A stretch of DNA of 25,636 nt from COMBO-56-21 sp038852315 (GCA_038852315.1 JAWCKF010000026.1:1-25636); one strand, 5' to 3'; positions 1 through 8,855 are shown, counted from the stretch's first letter. Numbers and translations: made by a program. Notes: a model not told the origin generated them from the sequence alone.

Positions 1-114
1 TGGACATCTCAGCTCCGAGAGCTTGGAGATCCCGAACCTTTGCCTCAGCTCGCGGTCGGCCTGCTCCACCCTATCCTTCGGGATGGTCCTGTCGCACTTC
101 GGACAGTAGTACAC
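1..114 (-). CDS. N-terminal part of a zinc-ribbon protein, cut by the window edge
   Basis: About 38 residues are visible on the minus strand, reading V-Y-Y-C-P-K-C-D-R-T and ending in a second Cys-Pro (R-C-P) at the window edge, as expected for a CxxC...CxxC zinc ribbon. The start is taken as GTG at 114 because an in-frame TGA lies four codons upstream and no other start is available. A TTTATGTA box A is centred 28 bases upstream, so the transcript is probably leaderless. It is divergent from the alpha-2-macroglobulin gene. The rest of the protein is outside the window, so no function can be given. Confidence 0.5.
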   Translation of the reverse strand, partial: MYYCPKCDRTIPKDRVEQADRELRQRFGISKLSELRCP

Positions 115-138
115 GATTCGGGGTCATCGGACTGCGTG

Positions 139-146
139 TACATAAA
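139..146 (-). promoter_or_regulatory. Box A of the leftward zinc-ribbon gene
   Basis: TTTATGTA on the minus strand, centred 28 bases before the GTG at 114. The spacing fits a leaderless archaeal transcript. Assignment is by motif and spacing only. Confidence 0.45.
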
Positions 147-201
147 CGCACCTCGGTGTGTGTTGAGAGTTCAACCCCCGAGTTGACATGTCAAGAGGCA
201 C

Positions 202-208
202 TTTATAC
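202..208 (+). promoter_or_regulatory. Box A of the alpha-2-macroglobulin gene
   Basis: TTTATAC about 38 bases before the ATG at 243. A start of transcription about 26 bases downstream leaves a leader of roughly 12 bases that contains the GGTGG ribosome-binding site. This supports ATG 243 over the upstream in-frame ATG at 156, which would lie before the transcript start. Confidence 0.5.
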
Positions 209-242
209 GGTACAAGAGCGGATTCGATGCCGGTGGCGGAAA

Positions 243-3200
243 ATGAGGAGAATACCGGCGCGACAGCTCGCAACCAGTAAGAGCCTCGCTAAGGCGCTCG
301 CGATCGCACTCTTGCTCACGGCCGCAACAGGCCTTGCGGTCTACAACCTGGACAGCGCCTATGTGGCCTCGAAGTCCAATCTGGTCGCATACGTCCCCGA
401 CAGGCTGCCGGCGGGGGGAGAGACGGCTCTTATCATCATGACCATGAGCAACGATGCCGAGCCAGTTCCGGGCCAGAAGGTGACCGTCACCCTCAAGACG
501 GAATCGGGCTCGAGGCTCGTCTGGTCGGGTAAGACCGATACGTCAGGCATGGCAACGCCCGTCATAGAAGTCCCGTCTGAGTGCAAGAAGGTCAAGGTCG
601 TAGTAAGGGCGGAGAACGAGGAGGTTGCTGTCGACGCGGTCATCGACGACACTGTCAGGATCATCATAACGACCGACAAGCCCGTATACCAGCCTGGCCA
701 GACCGTCCACATGCGCGTCCTGACATTCGCAGGCGAGGCCCCGTTGCCCCTGGGTACGCCAATCACAGTCGATCTTGTGGACCCGAACGGCGACAAGGTG
801 TTCAAGAAACAGCTGCAGCCTAACGAATACGGCATCGCCTGGTACGACCTCGCGCTGTCCGATCAGATGATCCAGGGCAACTACACGATACACGCACAGG
901 TGGGGCAGAGGACCGCAAGTAAGGAGATCCTGGTCAAGGAGTATGTGCTACCCAAGTTCAAGATCGGTCTTCTGGGACTCAATGAGTGGTACTATCCCAA
1001 CAGCGAGATCGTCGGAACGGTGGATGTCGAGTACTTCTTCGGCAGGCCTGTGGAGGGCACAGTGCACATGGAGGCGAGAGCGTACTATGGCGTTTGGACC
1101 GAGTATTGGAACGCCTCGGGTAGACTAATCGACGGAACTTACAGTTTCAGAATCCCGCCCGTAGGCTATGTGATAGGGATCCGTGAGGCCGGAGGCAACG
1201 GCTACGTCCAGCTCAACGTCACCGTGACAGATACGGGCGGACACACGGAATCCAGATCGAAGATAATCCCGATAGCAGCCCGGCGCGTCACGCTCTCGGT
1301 GCTCACGGATGCGTGCGTCCTCGGAGCTGAGTCGACGTTCTACGTAATCGCGCGGGCGCCTGACGGGACGCCCACAACAAGATACCCGATCGAAGCACGG
1401 TTCTTCGACGAACAAGGAGTTGTTGGCGAACCCGTTCGAATCGTAACGGATTCCAGAGGTGTGGCCGAGCTCAGATTCCTCTACTCTGGTCAGAAATGGC
1501 TGAAGCTGTGGGCTGACGTATACGGCGCTTATTACCCCACCGTGGTCGAGCTCGGAGACGGAACAGGAGTCAAGGTCCTCTCCGATAAGACAGCATACTC
1601 GGTTGGAGACGTGGCACGCTTCACCTTGGCATACAACGGCGAGTCCTTCACCAATAGCGTGTACTATGACATCGTCTCCCGCGGTTACGTCGTCAGCAGG
1701 GGAGTGCTCGAACTCCGTGACGGGAGGGCTCAGATGGATGTCACCATAACGCCGGAGATGAAGCCGTTCGCACAGATGAGGGTCTACAAGATCGAGAAGG
1801 ACATGACCGTCTCAAGAGACGCGGTCACTTTCACAGTGGGAAGCGCGGCTGAGCTCTCTATCAATATAACTGCGGACAGCGAGACCTACGGGCCAAGAGA
1901 CCTCGTAGGCATCAATTTTGATGTCACCCGCGTCGGGGAGCCTGTAATAGCTGCTCTCGGCGTATCGATAGCCGACGAAGCGGTCTATGAGCTGGGCACA
2001 CAGTTCCAGGGATTTGAGGCGCTCATCTTCGGCTTGGACGAGGAGTTCATCAAACCCCAGTACCAGATACTGAGCTACGTCTATGGCGGCTCGCCTTCAC
2101 TGCCGAGCGAGAGCTATAGTGTCATAGACGAACTCGACAAGGCGCGCATGACCTCTACCTGGGAGCAGAACATACGCGATGCCGCCCAGCTGAAGGCGGA
2201 TGCGGTAAAGATGTACTGGCTCGCGGTCCTGATGGTGGGTTCGACAGGTGTGCTGGCTGCCACCGCATATAGGGCGAGGCGGGGTGGAGGAGCGATGGCC
2301 GTTGTATTGACCGTCGGGGTCGCCGCGATGATTGGGATTTCGAGCGCTCTCATCCACGTTATGGTCCTCGGCTATGGCGGTACTTCTGAACCCATGATGC
2401 CACGCACTCCGAATATTGAGGATGCCCCGTACTACAAGTTCCAAGCAGCCGAACGGCCCGGTTTGGGTTTCGATTTCGAGGACAAGCTGTTTGGCGACGA
2501 TAGTTCCGCAACCCTCGGTCCGGAGACATCTTTTGATGTCGGCCAGAAGTACCGGACCATCGTTAGGAACTACTTCCCTGAGACGTGGTATTGGAACCCG
2601 TTCCTGCTGACAGACGACTCGGGCCATGCGGAGATCACGCTGACCGCCCCCGACTCGATCACCTCCTGGAAGGTCGACGTCGTGGCGTCCACGAAGGACG
2701 GCCTGGTCGGTTCGGGCAACGCCTCGATAACTGTGTTTCAGCCGTTCTTCATCGACCCTGACATACCCGTGTCAGTCGTCAGGAACGACATCTTCGACCT
2801 CAAGGTACAGGTATACAACTACCAAGACACGAGCCAGAATGTCACGGTAACGGCGATCGAGGAACCGTGGTTCGAGCTCCTCTCGTCAGCATCGAATTCC
2901 GTGATCGTCCCAGCCAACTATGTCTCCTTCGTGAACTTCACCATCAGGGCCTCAATGGTGGGCTGGCATACGTTGACCTTCGTGGCTGAATCCCCGCTTG
3001 CGAGCGACGCGATCGAGAAGCCAATCAAGGTCGTCCCCGATGGGAAGCCCATCAAGACGCTCTTCAACGGGCAGGTTGAAAACTCGACGGTCACCAGGAC
3101 GCTCGTCCTCGATCCCACGGCGATCGAAGGCAGCGAGAGCGCCTGGGTCAAGCTCCAGGGCGGTGTAGAGGCGGTGCTGCTCGAAGGCGTCGAGGCGTTC

Positions 3201-4721
3201 ATCCAATTCGTGACCGGTTGTGGGGAGCAGTCACTGTCACTCCTTTCGATAGACATACTCGCCTACGACACAGTCAGGAGCCAGGGGACATCGGCGGAGA
3301 AGCTCTTCGAGTACGAGAGCATCGTGAACCAGGGCATCATGCACGAACTGATGTACCTGGTCGAGACGAACAACGGCATAGGGAGGGGCATAGTCTGGTT
3401 CCCGGGCGACATCGATGCGCATCCCTGGCTGACCTCGTGGGCGCTCATAGCCTTCCAGGACGCTATCAACGCGGGCTTCGGCCTGGACGAGGACATCATC
3501 AGCGATATGCAGGACTGGCTGATATCGATCCAGAACGAGGACGGCTCGTGGGAGTTCCCTGACTGGGGCATATACGAGTTCAACAACCCGCTCCTGAAAT
3601 CAAAGAAGATCGCCGCGACGGCATACATCGCCCGTGCGCTTCTCCGCTCTGGCATTTCGCCGGCCGATGACAGCATAAGAAATGCGGTGGCCTACATAGA
3701 GACCAACGTGAAGGGAGTCTGGAACGATCCATTCAGTCTCGCGCTCAGCGAGATAGTGCTTCAAGCAGGCGGAGGGTCTACCACCCTCAGTAGCGAGATC
3801 GCAAGACAGCTCGATTCGTTGAAGAAGGAGTTCAACGGCACCTGTTACTGGTCATCTGGCGCGAACCTCATATCGGACAGCGGTCAGGGCGGCGCGATGG
3901 TGCTTGACATGTGGGGCGGATACTCGTCCGCAAGAGTGATCGAGACCACTGGGTACGCGATCATGGCGCTCCACGGCGAGAGCGGTTACTACGCCACCGA
4001 GAAGGGAGGAGTCAAGTACCTCCTGGACCACAGGAGCGAGCTGGGCGGATGGTACTCGACCCAGGACACGATAGTCGCATTCCACGCGCTGAAGGAGGTC
4101 GGTGGCCCGAGTTCGATCAAGCACGTGACCGCGACCGTGGCGGTCGAAGGCGTCGAGGTGTTCGCCATCGAGATGGACGATTTCAACAAGGACGTTACTT
4201 ACTACGTGGACCTCAGACCCTTCCTCGCCAACGTAACGAATGTCAGCGTGAGCTGCGCTGGCGAGGGTGCGATCCTATACTCCATCTTCCTCCAGCAGTA
4301 CGTGCCGTGGCCTGACGAGCCAGAATCGTCACCCTTCCTGACTCTGACAGTGACCTACGATGCGACGAGCATCAGGCTCACGGATACCGTGATGGCACAC
4401 ATGCACCTGCTGTACAGCGGCGATGCGCCTCTCATCAAGATGTTGCTCGTGGACCTCCGGGCGCCTATGGGGCTCGCGTTCAACCTCTCGGAGTTCGATC
4501 AGTTCAGAGCGCAAGGCGTGATATCGTCTTACGACACCAACCCGCGACAGGTGCTCATCTATCTCACTGATGTGAGGGCGGGTGTACCGGTAGACCTCGA
4601 TTACACGCTCGTCCCGACGATGCCCATCAAGGCCACATGCCAGAACATCAGCGCGTGGGACATGTACGACCCGAATGGGCTGAGATCGGAGGTCCTGCCC
4701 GTGGTGTTCGAGGTAACGTGA
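243..4721 (+). CDS. Eukaryote-like alpha-2-macroglobulin with thioester
   Basis: This 1492-residue protein has an N-terminal membrane segment (about residues 13-34), then macroglobulin domains including TDKPVYQPGQ near residue 144 and the VKEYVLPKF motif. It continues with VRNYFPETWYW, a thioester motif G-C-G-E-Q with Cys993, the helical thioester domain (GGWYSTQDTIVAFHAL), and a C-terminal receptor-binding-like domain. The order and motifs match animal alpha-2-macroglobulin and complement C3 better than the bacterial YfhM type. Family members trap proteases or label surfaces through the reactive thioester; this one would act outside the membrane. Oddly, two hydrophobic helices (about 657-675 and 684-709) separated by R-A-R-R-G-G-G occupy the place where the bait region normally lies. 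Start ATG 243 is supported by box A at 202 and GGTGG at 232; an upstream ATG at 156 is less likely. The target is unknown. Confidence 0.9.
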   Translation: MRRIPARQLATSKSLAKALAIALLLTAATGLAVYNLDSAYVASKSNLVAYVPDRLPAGGETALIIMTMSNDAEPVPGQKVTVTLKTESGSRLVWSGKTDTSGMATPVIEVPSECKKVKVVVRAENEEVAVDAVIDDTVRIIITTDKPVYQPGQTVHMRVLTFAGEAPLPLGTPITVDLVDPNGDKVFKKQLQPNEYGIAWYDLALSDQMIQGNYTIHAQVGQRTASKEILVKEYVLPKFKIGLLGLNEWYYPNSEIVGTVDVEYFFGRPVEGTVHMEARAYYGVWTEYWNASGRLIDGTYSFRIPPVGYVIGIREAGGNGYVQLNVTVTDTGGHTESRSKIIPIAARRVTLSVLTDACVLGAESTFYVIARAPDGTPTTRYPIEARFFDEQGVVGEPVRIVTDSRGVAELRFLYSGQKWLKLWADVYGAYYPTVVELGDGTGVKVLSDKTAYSVGDVARFTLAYNGESFTNSVYYDIVSRGYVVSRGVLELRDGRAQMDVTITPEMKPFAQMRVYKIEKDMTVSRDAVTFTVGSAAELSINITADSETYGPRDLVGINFDVTRVGEPVIAALGVSIADEAVYELGTQFQGFEALIFGLDEEFIKPQYQILSYVYGGSPSLPSESYSVIDELDKARMTSTWEQNIRDAAQLKADAVKMYWLAVLMVGSTGVLAATAYRARRGGGAMAVVLTVGVAAMIGISSALIHVMVLGYGGTSEPMMPRTPNIEDAPYYKFQAAERPGLGFDFEDKLFGDDSSATLGPETSFDVGQKYRTIVRNYFPETWYWNPFLLTDDSGHAEITLTAPDSITSWKVDVVASTKDGLVGSGNASITVFQPFFIDPDIPVSVVRNDIFDLKVQVYNYQDTSQNVTVTAIEEPWFELLSSASNSVIVPANYVSFVNFTIRASMVGWHTLTFVAESPLASDAIEKPIKVVPDGKPIKTLFNGQVENSTVTRTLVLDPTAIEGSESAWVKLQGGVEAVLLEGVEAFIQFVTGCGEQSLSLLSIDILAYDTVRSQGTSAEKLFEYESIVNQGIMHELMYLVETNNGIGRGIVWFPGDIDAHPWLTSWALIAFQDAINAGFGLDEDIISDMQDWLISIQNEDGSWEFPDWGIYEFNNPLLKSKKIAATAYIARALLRSGISPADDSIRNAVAYIETNVKGVWNDPFSLALSEIVLQAGGGSTTLSSEIARQLDSLKKEFNGTCYWSSGANLISDSGQGGAMVLDMWGGYSSARVIETTGYAIMALHGESGYYATEKGGVKYLLDHRSELGGWYSTQDTIVAFHALKEVGGPSSIKHVTATVAVEGVEVFAIEMDDFNKDVTYYVDLRPFLANVTNVSVSCAGEGAILYSIFLQQYVPWPDEPESSPFLTLTVTYDATSIRLTDTVMAHMHLLYSGDAPLIKMLLVDLRAPMGLAFNLSEFDQFRAQGVISSYDTNPRQVLIYLTDVRAGVPVDLDYTLVPTMPIKATCQNISAWDMYDPNGLRSEVLPVVFEVT

Positions 4722-4757
4722 TGCGCGGAGAGCTCGGCAGATTCCAAGCCCAAGAAG

Positions 4758-4766
4758 CCTTTATCT
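4758..4766 (+). promoter_or_regulatory. Candidate box A for the winged-helix membrane protein
   Basis: CCTTTATCT in the 113-base gap after the alpha-2-macroglobulin stop. It would start a transcript near 4788, upstream of the GTG at 4835. This suggests the next gene has its own promoter, although read-through is possible. Confidence 0.35.
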
Positions 4767-4834
4767 CCCGACCTGACAATCATCGCCCCGTTCAGGGGGT
4801 GGAATGGACGGGTGCTGGCGGGGCTTCGAAAGGA

Positions 4835-6418
4835 GTGCTGCGTCTCACGGTCAAGGAGAAGGCGCTCCTGCTCCTGGGCGAGCATCCGTTGGAGGATGAG
4901 GTTCCAGTATACCCGCCTGAGATGACCCAGAAGGGCATCGCTGACGGCTTCGCCATCAGGCGAAGCCATGTCGCGGCTTCGCTGAAAGGCATGATGGAGG
5001 ACGGGCTGGTCGAAGTCACCAAGGGCAGGGTCGAGGGCGAGGAGAGGAGGCAGAACGTCTACAGGCTGACACCGAAAGGTCTCGCCAAGGCGAAGGAGAT
5101 AAAGGACAGGCTGATGCAGCTCCAGGTCGACTTCGAGAACGATAAGGAGGTCAAGAAGCTGAAAGTGGCCGAGCTGCTCTCAACCTCCGGTCTCGAGCTG
5201 CCTTCCATCGTCAACCAACTCGAGAAGGGCGGCATCGTGAGAAAAGAGATCAACATCGTGATGAAGCCCGAGAAGAGGCTCGTCACGGTCTACTGCCCCA
5301 CGTGCGCACGGAGCATTGAGGTGGAGAACATATACGGCGACGAGGAGGTGGGATTCGACTGTCCGGTCTGCGGAAGACCTTACAGGATAACCCCGGGCGT
5401 AAGAGGGTCCACACAAGTGAAGCAGGATACGACGTCATCAGTCGCTAAGCTATATGCGACACTTCTGATCATCGGGCTCGTGGTCGCAGCGCTCGTCGTC
5501 TTCTTCCCCTGGCTACCCCTGTTCGTTCTTATACTGCTCCTCGAACCCGTCTTCGCATTCGGCGCACTGTTCGCGATCTTGGCCTTTCTACTGTGGCGTC
5601 GATGGAAGAAGAAGGCTGCGGTCAGGGGTGGCGAACCTGTTGGCACCTGGAGCAGCAGATCGGCTCTGAGCGCGAACATCATCGCTCTCGTTGCCGTGGT
5701 GGGCGCTTTATTCGCGATTCTTTGGCACTTGCTTGTCATCGACGTAGACTTCTTGCGCGAGATCATGACGGCAGGACCCATCGCCTTAGGGTTTGTGTTC
5801 GGCTACTTTGGACTAGCCAAGGTACGACCGGAGCTAAGCGGGGAGCTGCTCCTCATAGGTGGCATCGTCGTGATACTGGTCATGATGCTCTTACCCTTCA
5901 TCGAACCGCGGCCTGGATTCGGCATCGCCACCGTCCCGTTCCTTGCGATGATAGGTGTGGGGGCGATGCTGCTCTCGACCTTGCATCACCTGGACCGCGA
6001 GACGCAGGTACAAGACGGCCTCATGGCGGGAGGCGGCTTCATGCTTGTGGCCTCCTTCCTAATCCTGGGTCGAGGTGAACAGTCGCTGCTCGGGATCATC
6101 CTGTTTGCCTCCTTGGTGCAGCTCGGAATGCTGATGATAGTGATGAGGGTTGTAGAGGCGAGGCTCGCATCTGACGTCAGCAGCCATTTCATCGCAGCAA
6201 TTCCGCTCCCAGTGGGCCTTATGTTCGTGATCCTGGGAGTGCTGATGATCCTTGGAGGGGCTGAGGTCGTGGGCGCCATAGAACTCGCGCTTATCTCACC
6301 GTTCGTCTACTACGGACTCAGGGAGGTCTTCAACCGGGACTGGATGTACAGGTTGCCGTTCGCGGCATTCTTGCTCTTCATCGAGACCATCGCCTTAGCA
6401 CACGTGCTGCTCGCTTGA
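4835..6418 (+). CDS. Winged-helix, zinc-ribbon, polytopic membrane protein
   Basis: About 527 residues if started at GTG 4835 (AAAGGA directly precedes it; GTG 4799 in the same frame is an alternative, so the start is unsure). Residues 1-150 look like a MarR-type winged helix (KGIADGFAIRRSHVAASLKG, then a charged wing, then LTPKGLAKAKEI), followed by a second short helical segment that could be another winged helix. Cys154, 157, 176 and 179 form a CPTC...CPVC zinc ribbon. From about residue 205 to the end there are about nine or ten hydrophobic segments. The layout suggests a membrane-tethered DNA-binding protein that could pass a membrane signal to transcription; that role is inference. I do not recognise the membrane domain as a named family. 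It sits between the alpha-2-macroglobulin and dph6 genes on the same strand. Confidence 0.8.
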   Translation: MLRLTVKEKALLLLGEHPLEDEVPVYPPEMTQKGIADGFAIRRSHVAASLKGMMEDGLVEVTKGRVEGEERRQNVYRLTPKGLAKAKEIKDRLMQLQVDFENDKEVKKLKVAELLSTSGLELPSIVNQLEKGGIVRKEINIVMKPEKRLVTVYCPTCARSIEVENIYGDEEVGFDCPVCGRPYRITPGVRGSTQVKQDTTSSVAKLYATLLIIGLVVAALVVFFPWLPLFVLILLLEPVFAFGALFAILAFLLWRRWKKKAAVRGGEPVGTWSSRSALSANIIALVAVVGALFAILWHLLVIDVDFLREIMTAGPIALGFVFGYFGLAKVRPELSGELLLIGGIVVILVMMLLPFIEPRPGFGIATVPFLAMIGVGAMLLSTLHHLDRETQVQDGLMAGGGFMLVASFLILGRGEQSLLGIILFASLVQLGMLMIVMRVVEARLASDVSSHFIAAIPLPVGLMFVILGVLMILGGAEVVGAIELALISPFVYYGLREVFNRDWMYRLPFAAFLLFIETIALAHVLLA

Positions 6419-6462
6419 ACAACCTTTTTCGACTTTCGAGGGCAATATGGTTCCGTGGTAGA

Positions 6463-7140
6463 ATGAGGGTATCTGCGCTGTTCTCCGGGGGGAAGGACTC
6501 GACATACGCGCTCTACCTGCTCCAGCAGCAGGGATGGGAGGTCACAAGCCTTCTCACCGTAGTGCCCAAGGCATCTGACTCCTACATGTTCCACTACCCC
6601 AACATCCGATGGACCAGCCTTCAGGCGGAGGCGCTCGGGATACCGATCCATCACAGAGAGAGCCAGGGGCTGAAGGAAAAGGAGCTCGAGGATGCAGAAC
6701 GACTGATGCGAGACGAGGACGTCGATGGATTCGTCTGCGGGGCGATAGCCTCGGACTACCAATGGTCTCGGCTCAACCAGATATGCCATGCGTTGAGAAA
6801 GCCCCTTTACGCTCCTCTTTGGCGGAAGGACCAGGTGATGGTCCTCAAGGACATGGTGCGCGCGGGCTTCAGGTTCATCGTGGCGGGCGTGTTCGCGCAG
6901 GGGTTCGATGAGGGATGGCTCGGAAAGATGGTGACGGAGCGCGCCATCAAGGAGCTCGAGATGCTCCGCGAGAAGCATCGGATAAGCCCGTCGGGCGAAG
7001 GCGGTGAGATCGAGACTTTCGTCCTGGATGGGCCCAATTTCTCGAAGCGGATACGCATCGAGGAGGCGGAGGCGCACTGGGAGCGACACTCGGGCCAGTA
7101 CCTGATCAGGCGAGCTGTCCTCGAAGAAAAACAGCCGTGA
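6463..7140 (+). CDS. dph6: Diphthine--ammonia ligase (DPH6 family)
   Basis: This 225-residue protein has the PP-loop motif S-G-G-K-D-S at residues 8-13 and the family body (YMFHYPNI, GAIASDYQW, PLYAPLWRKDQ, EGGEIETFVLDGP). The family uses ATP and ammonium to amidate diphthine on elongation factor 2, the last step of diphthamide synthesis. ATG 6463 is chosen because it places the PP-loop at the normal distance from the N-terminus; an in-frame ATG at 6415 would add 16 residues not expected in the family and would overlap the preceding stop codon. The length is usual for archaeal members. It converges on kamA across a shared hairpin. Confidence 0.93.
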   Translation: MRVSALFSGGKDSTYALYLLQQQGWEVTSLLTVVPKASDSYMFHYPNIRWTSLQAEALGIPIHHRESQGLKEKELEDAERLMRDEDVDGFVCGAIASDYQWSRLNQICHALRKPLYAPLWRKDQVMVLKDMVRAGFRFIVAGVFAQGFDEGWLGKMVTERAIKELEMLREKHRISPSGEGGEIETFVLDGPNFSKRIRIEEAEAHWERHSGQYLIRRAVLEEKQP

Positions 7141-7142
7141 TG

Positions 7143-7173
7143 TCTGAGGCCGGAAAGCCGTCCGGTCCTCAGA
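7143..7173. terminator. Hairpin between dph6 and kamA, probably a bidirectional terminator
   Basis: TCTGAGGCCGG (7143-7153) pairs with CCGG-T-CCTCAGA (7162-7173): 11 base pairs with one bulged T and an 8-base loop. It lies just after the dph6 stop (7140) and covers the kamA stop codon (7169-7171). There is no T-run, so termination is inferred from position and stem strength. Confidence 0.5.
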
Positions 7174-8482
7174 AGTCGTGGGCCTTGCAGGATGGGTTCC
7201 CGGCGCGCTTGTAAGCCTTCCTGCGCGATTCCCTCAGCGTGCCCTGGGGCACGAGGCACATCTTCTTTCCCGAGAGCACGGCAGCTACGCCCTCCTTTGA
7301 CTCGACGTGCTCGAACTCCTTGCACATCTTGCACGACGGCGGACACACGCTCGTCCGGTCGCCCTCGACCTCCGGGAACTGGAATATGCCGCCCTCGTAG
7401 TTCCTCAATATCCAGCGCTTGTCCGACATGGATATCAGGTAGTTGGGCCCCACAGGTATCTTTCCACCGCCAGTAGGCGCGTCAATCACGAACTGCGGCA
7501 CCGCGAAGCCCGATGTGTGCCCCCGCATAGCTTCTATCAGCTCTATTCCCTTCGCGAGCGACGTCCTGAAGTGCTCGAGCCCCTTGGCGATGTCACACTG
7601 GTAGATGTAGTACGGCCTGCACCTTATGGCGGTGAGATCTTGGCACAGCTTCTTCGTTATCGTGGGACAATCGTTCACGCCCTTCAGCAACACCTGCTGG
7701 TTGCCGACAGGTATGCCTGCATCGGCCAACATCTCCACAGCGCGCTTCGAATCCGGCGTGATCTCCTTCGGATGATTGAAGTGCGTGTTGAACCATATCG
7801 GATGGTACTTCCTGAGCATCCTGACGAGCTGCGGAGTGATCCTGTAGGGCAGGACGCACGGGACCCTGGAGCCTATCCTGACTATCTGGACGTGCTTGAT
7901 CTTCCTGATCTCGCGGATGACCTTCTCTATCATCTCGTCGGAGACGGTGAGCGGGTCTCCGCCCGATATCAGGACATCCCTGACCTCAGGCGTCTTCCTG
8001 ACATAGTCTATCCCCGCCTTGATCTCATCCCAGCTTCTGGCATGGTCGGTCTGGCCGACGATCCTGCGCCTGCAGCAGTGCCTGCAGTACATGCTGCACT
8101 GGTCTGTTATGAGCAGCAACACGCGGTCGGGATACCTGTGCGTCAGGCCCTCGTGTGGAGAGTCCACCGTCTCGTAGACGGTGTCTGTCATCTCGTCCTT
8201 CGTGAAGTGCAGCTCGTTTGATGTCGGGATGGCCTGCTTGCGGATGGGACAGCTCGGGTCGTCCGGGTCCATCAGGGTCGCGTAATACGGAGTGATGGCC
8301 ATCCTCAGATACTTCATGGAATGAGCGATCTCCTTCTTCTCCTCCTCTGTCAGGTTGACGACCTGAGCGAGAGTGTCGACATCGGTTATCCTGTTTCGCA
8401 GCTGCCACCTCCAATCGGTCCACTGCTTGGGTGTGACATCTTTCCAGAGGGGTATCTCCTTGTATCTCCTCGGCTTGTACAT
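7169..8482 (-). CDS. kamA: Lysine 2,3-aminomutase
   Basis: A 437-residue radical-SAM, PLP-dependent enzyme converting L-lysine to L-beta-lysine. The 4Fe-4S cysteines are Cys129, 133 and 136 (C-S-M-Y-C-R-H-C), followed by SGGDPL. The PLP lysine is predicted as Lys341 in P-T-G-G-G-K-I-P. A C-terminal cysteine cluster (CPPSCKMC) resembles the structural metal site of the family. ATG 8482 is preferred over GTG 8491 because the GTGAT around the GTG can serve as ribosome-binding site for it. In methanogens the product feeds N-epsilon-acetyl-beta-lysine, an osmolyte made with AblB, but no acetyltransferase is adjacent here, so the use of beta-lysine is open. Confidence 0.93.
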   Translation of the reverse strand: MYKPRRYKEIPLWKDVTPKQWTDWRWQLRNRITDVDTLAQVVNLTEEEKKEIAHSMKYLRMAITPYYATLMDPDDPSCPIRKQAIPTSNELHFTKDEMTDTVYETVDSPHEGLTHRYPDRVLLLITDQCSMYCRHCCRRRIVGQTDHARSWDEIKAGIDYVRKTPEVRDVLISGGDPLTVSDEMIEKVIREIRKIKHVQIVRIGSRVPCVLPYRITPQLVRMLRKYHPIWFNTHFNHPKEITPDSKRAVEMLADAGIPVGNQQVLLKGVNDCPTITKKLCQDLTAIRCRPYYIYQCDIAKGLEHFRTSLAKGIELIEAMRGHTSGFAVPQFVIDAPTGGGKIPVGPNYLISMSDKRWILRNYEGGIFQFPEVEGDRTSVCPPSCKMCKEFEHVESKEGVAAVLSGKKMCLVPQGTLRESRRKAYKRAGNPSCKAHDF

Positions 8483-8517
8483 CTCAATCACTTCTGGAAC
8501 TCTTCTTGAAAGCGGGG

Positions 8518-8523
8518 TATATG
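8518..8523 (-). promoter_or_regulatory. Candidate box A of kamA
   Basis: CATATA on the minus strand, about 38 bases upstream of ATG 8482. A transcript beginning near 8493 would carry an 11-base leader containing the GTGAT ribosome-binding site. Confidence 0.35.
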
Positions 8524-8855
8524 CTTCTATTATTTAGAGTAACGGATTCCGCGAGGAACTGGGACGGCCATACGTGTGTGGGCTTCCCCCGATATCGAAC
8601 TTGCGAAACCGCCGGCAGCCGCCAGCCGCCATGGCTGACGAAACCAACCCGAGGATGGCGACCGAGCCGGTCTCCCTTCGTAGGAAATCAGTCATCGGGA
8701 AGACGAAAACTTCATCGGGCAGCGGCTCAATACTCACCCGAGGAAATGGCACTCCGTGCACCGGAATAGATGGGATTCATGACTGCAGGAAATGAGGACG
8801 CGATGGCATCTGCCTTATGCCCGATGCTTACGCGCGATATGAGGGGGAGAAGCAC
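8524..8855. other. Intergenic region between kamA and the PKD gene
   Basis: About 330 bases between divergent genes. Short open frames occur on both strands but none has a ribosome-binding site, recognisable domain or family-like sequence. Apart from the kamA promoter at the left edge and the ribosome-binding site GAGGGGGAG at 8841 for the PKD gene, I see nothing in it. Confidence 0.5.

Noticed and set aside
7307..8221. Plus-strand frame of 304 codons opposite kamA
   Set aside because: It is the antisense shadow of a clearly recognised enzyme gene.
8506..8795. Short open frames in the kamA-PKD intergenic region
   Set aside because: Three overlapping frames on both strands, with no start signals and low-complexity products; typical of chance frames in G+C-rich DNA.
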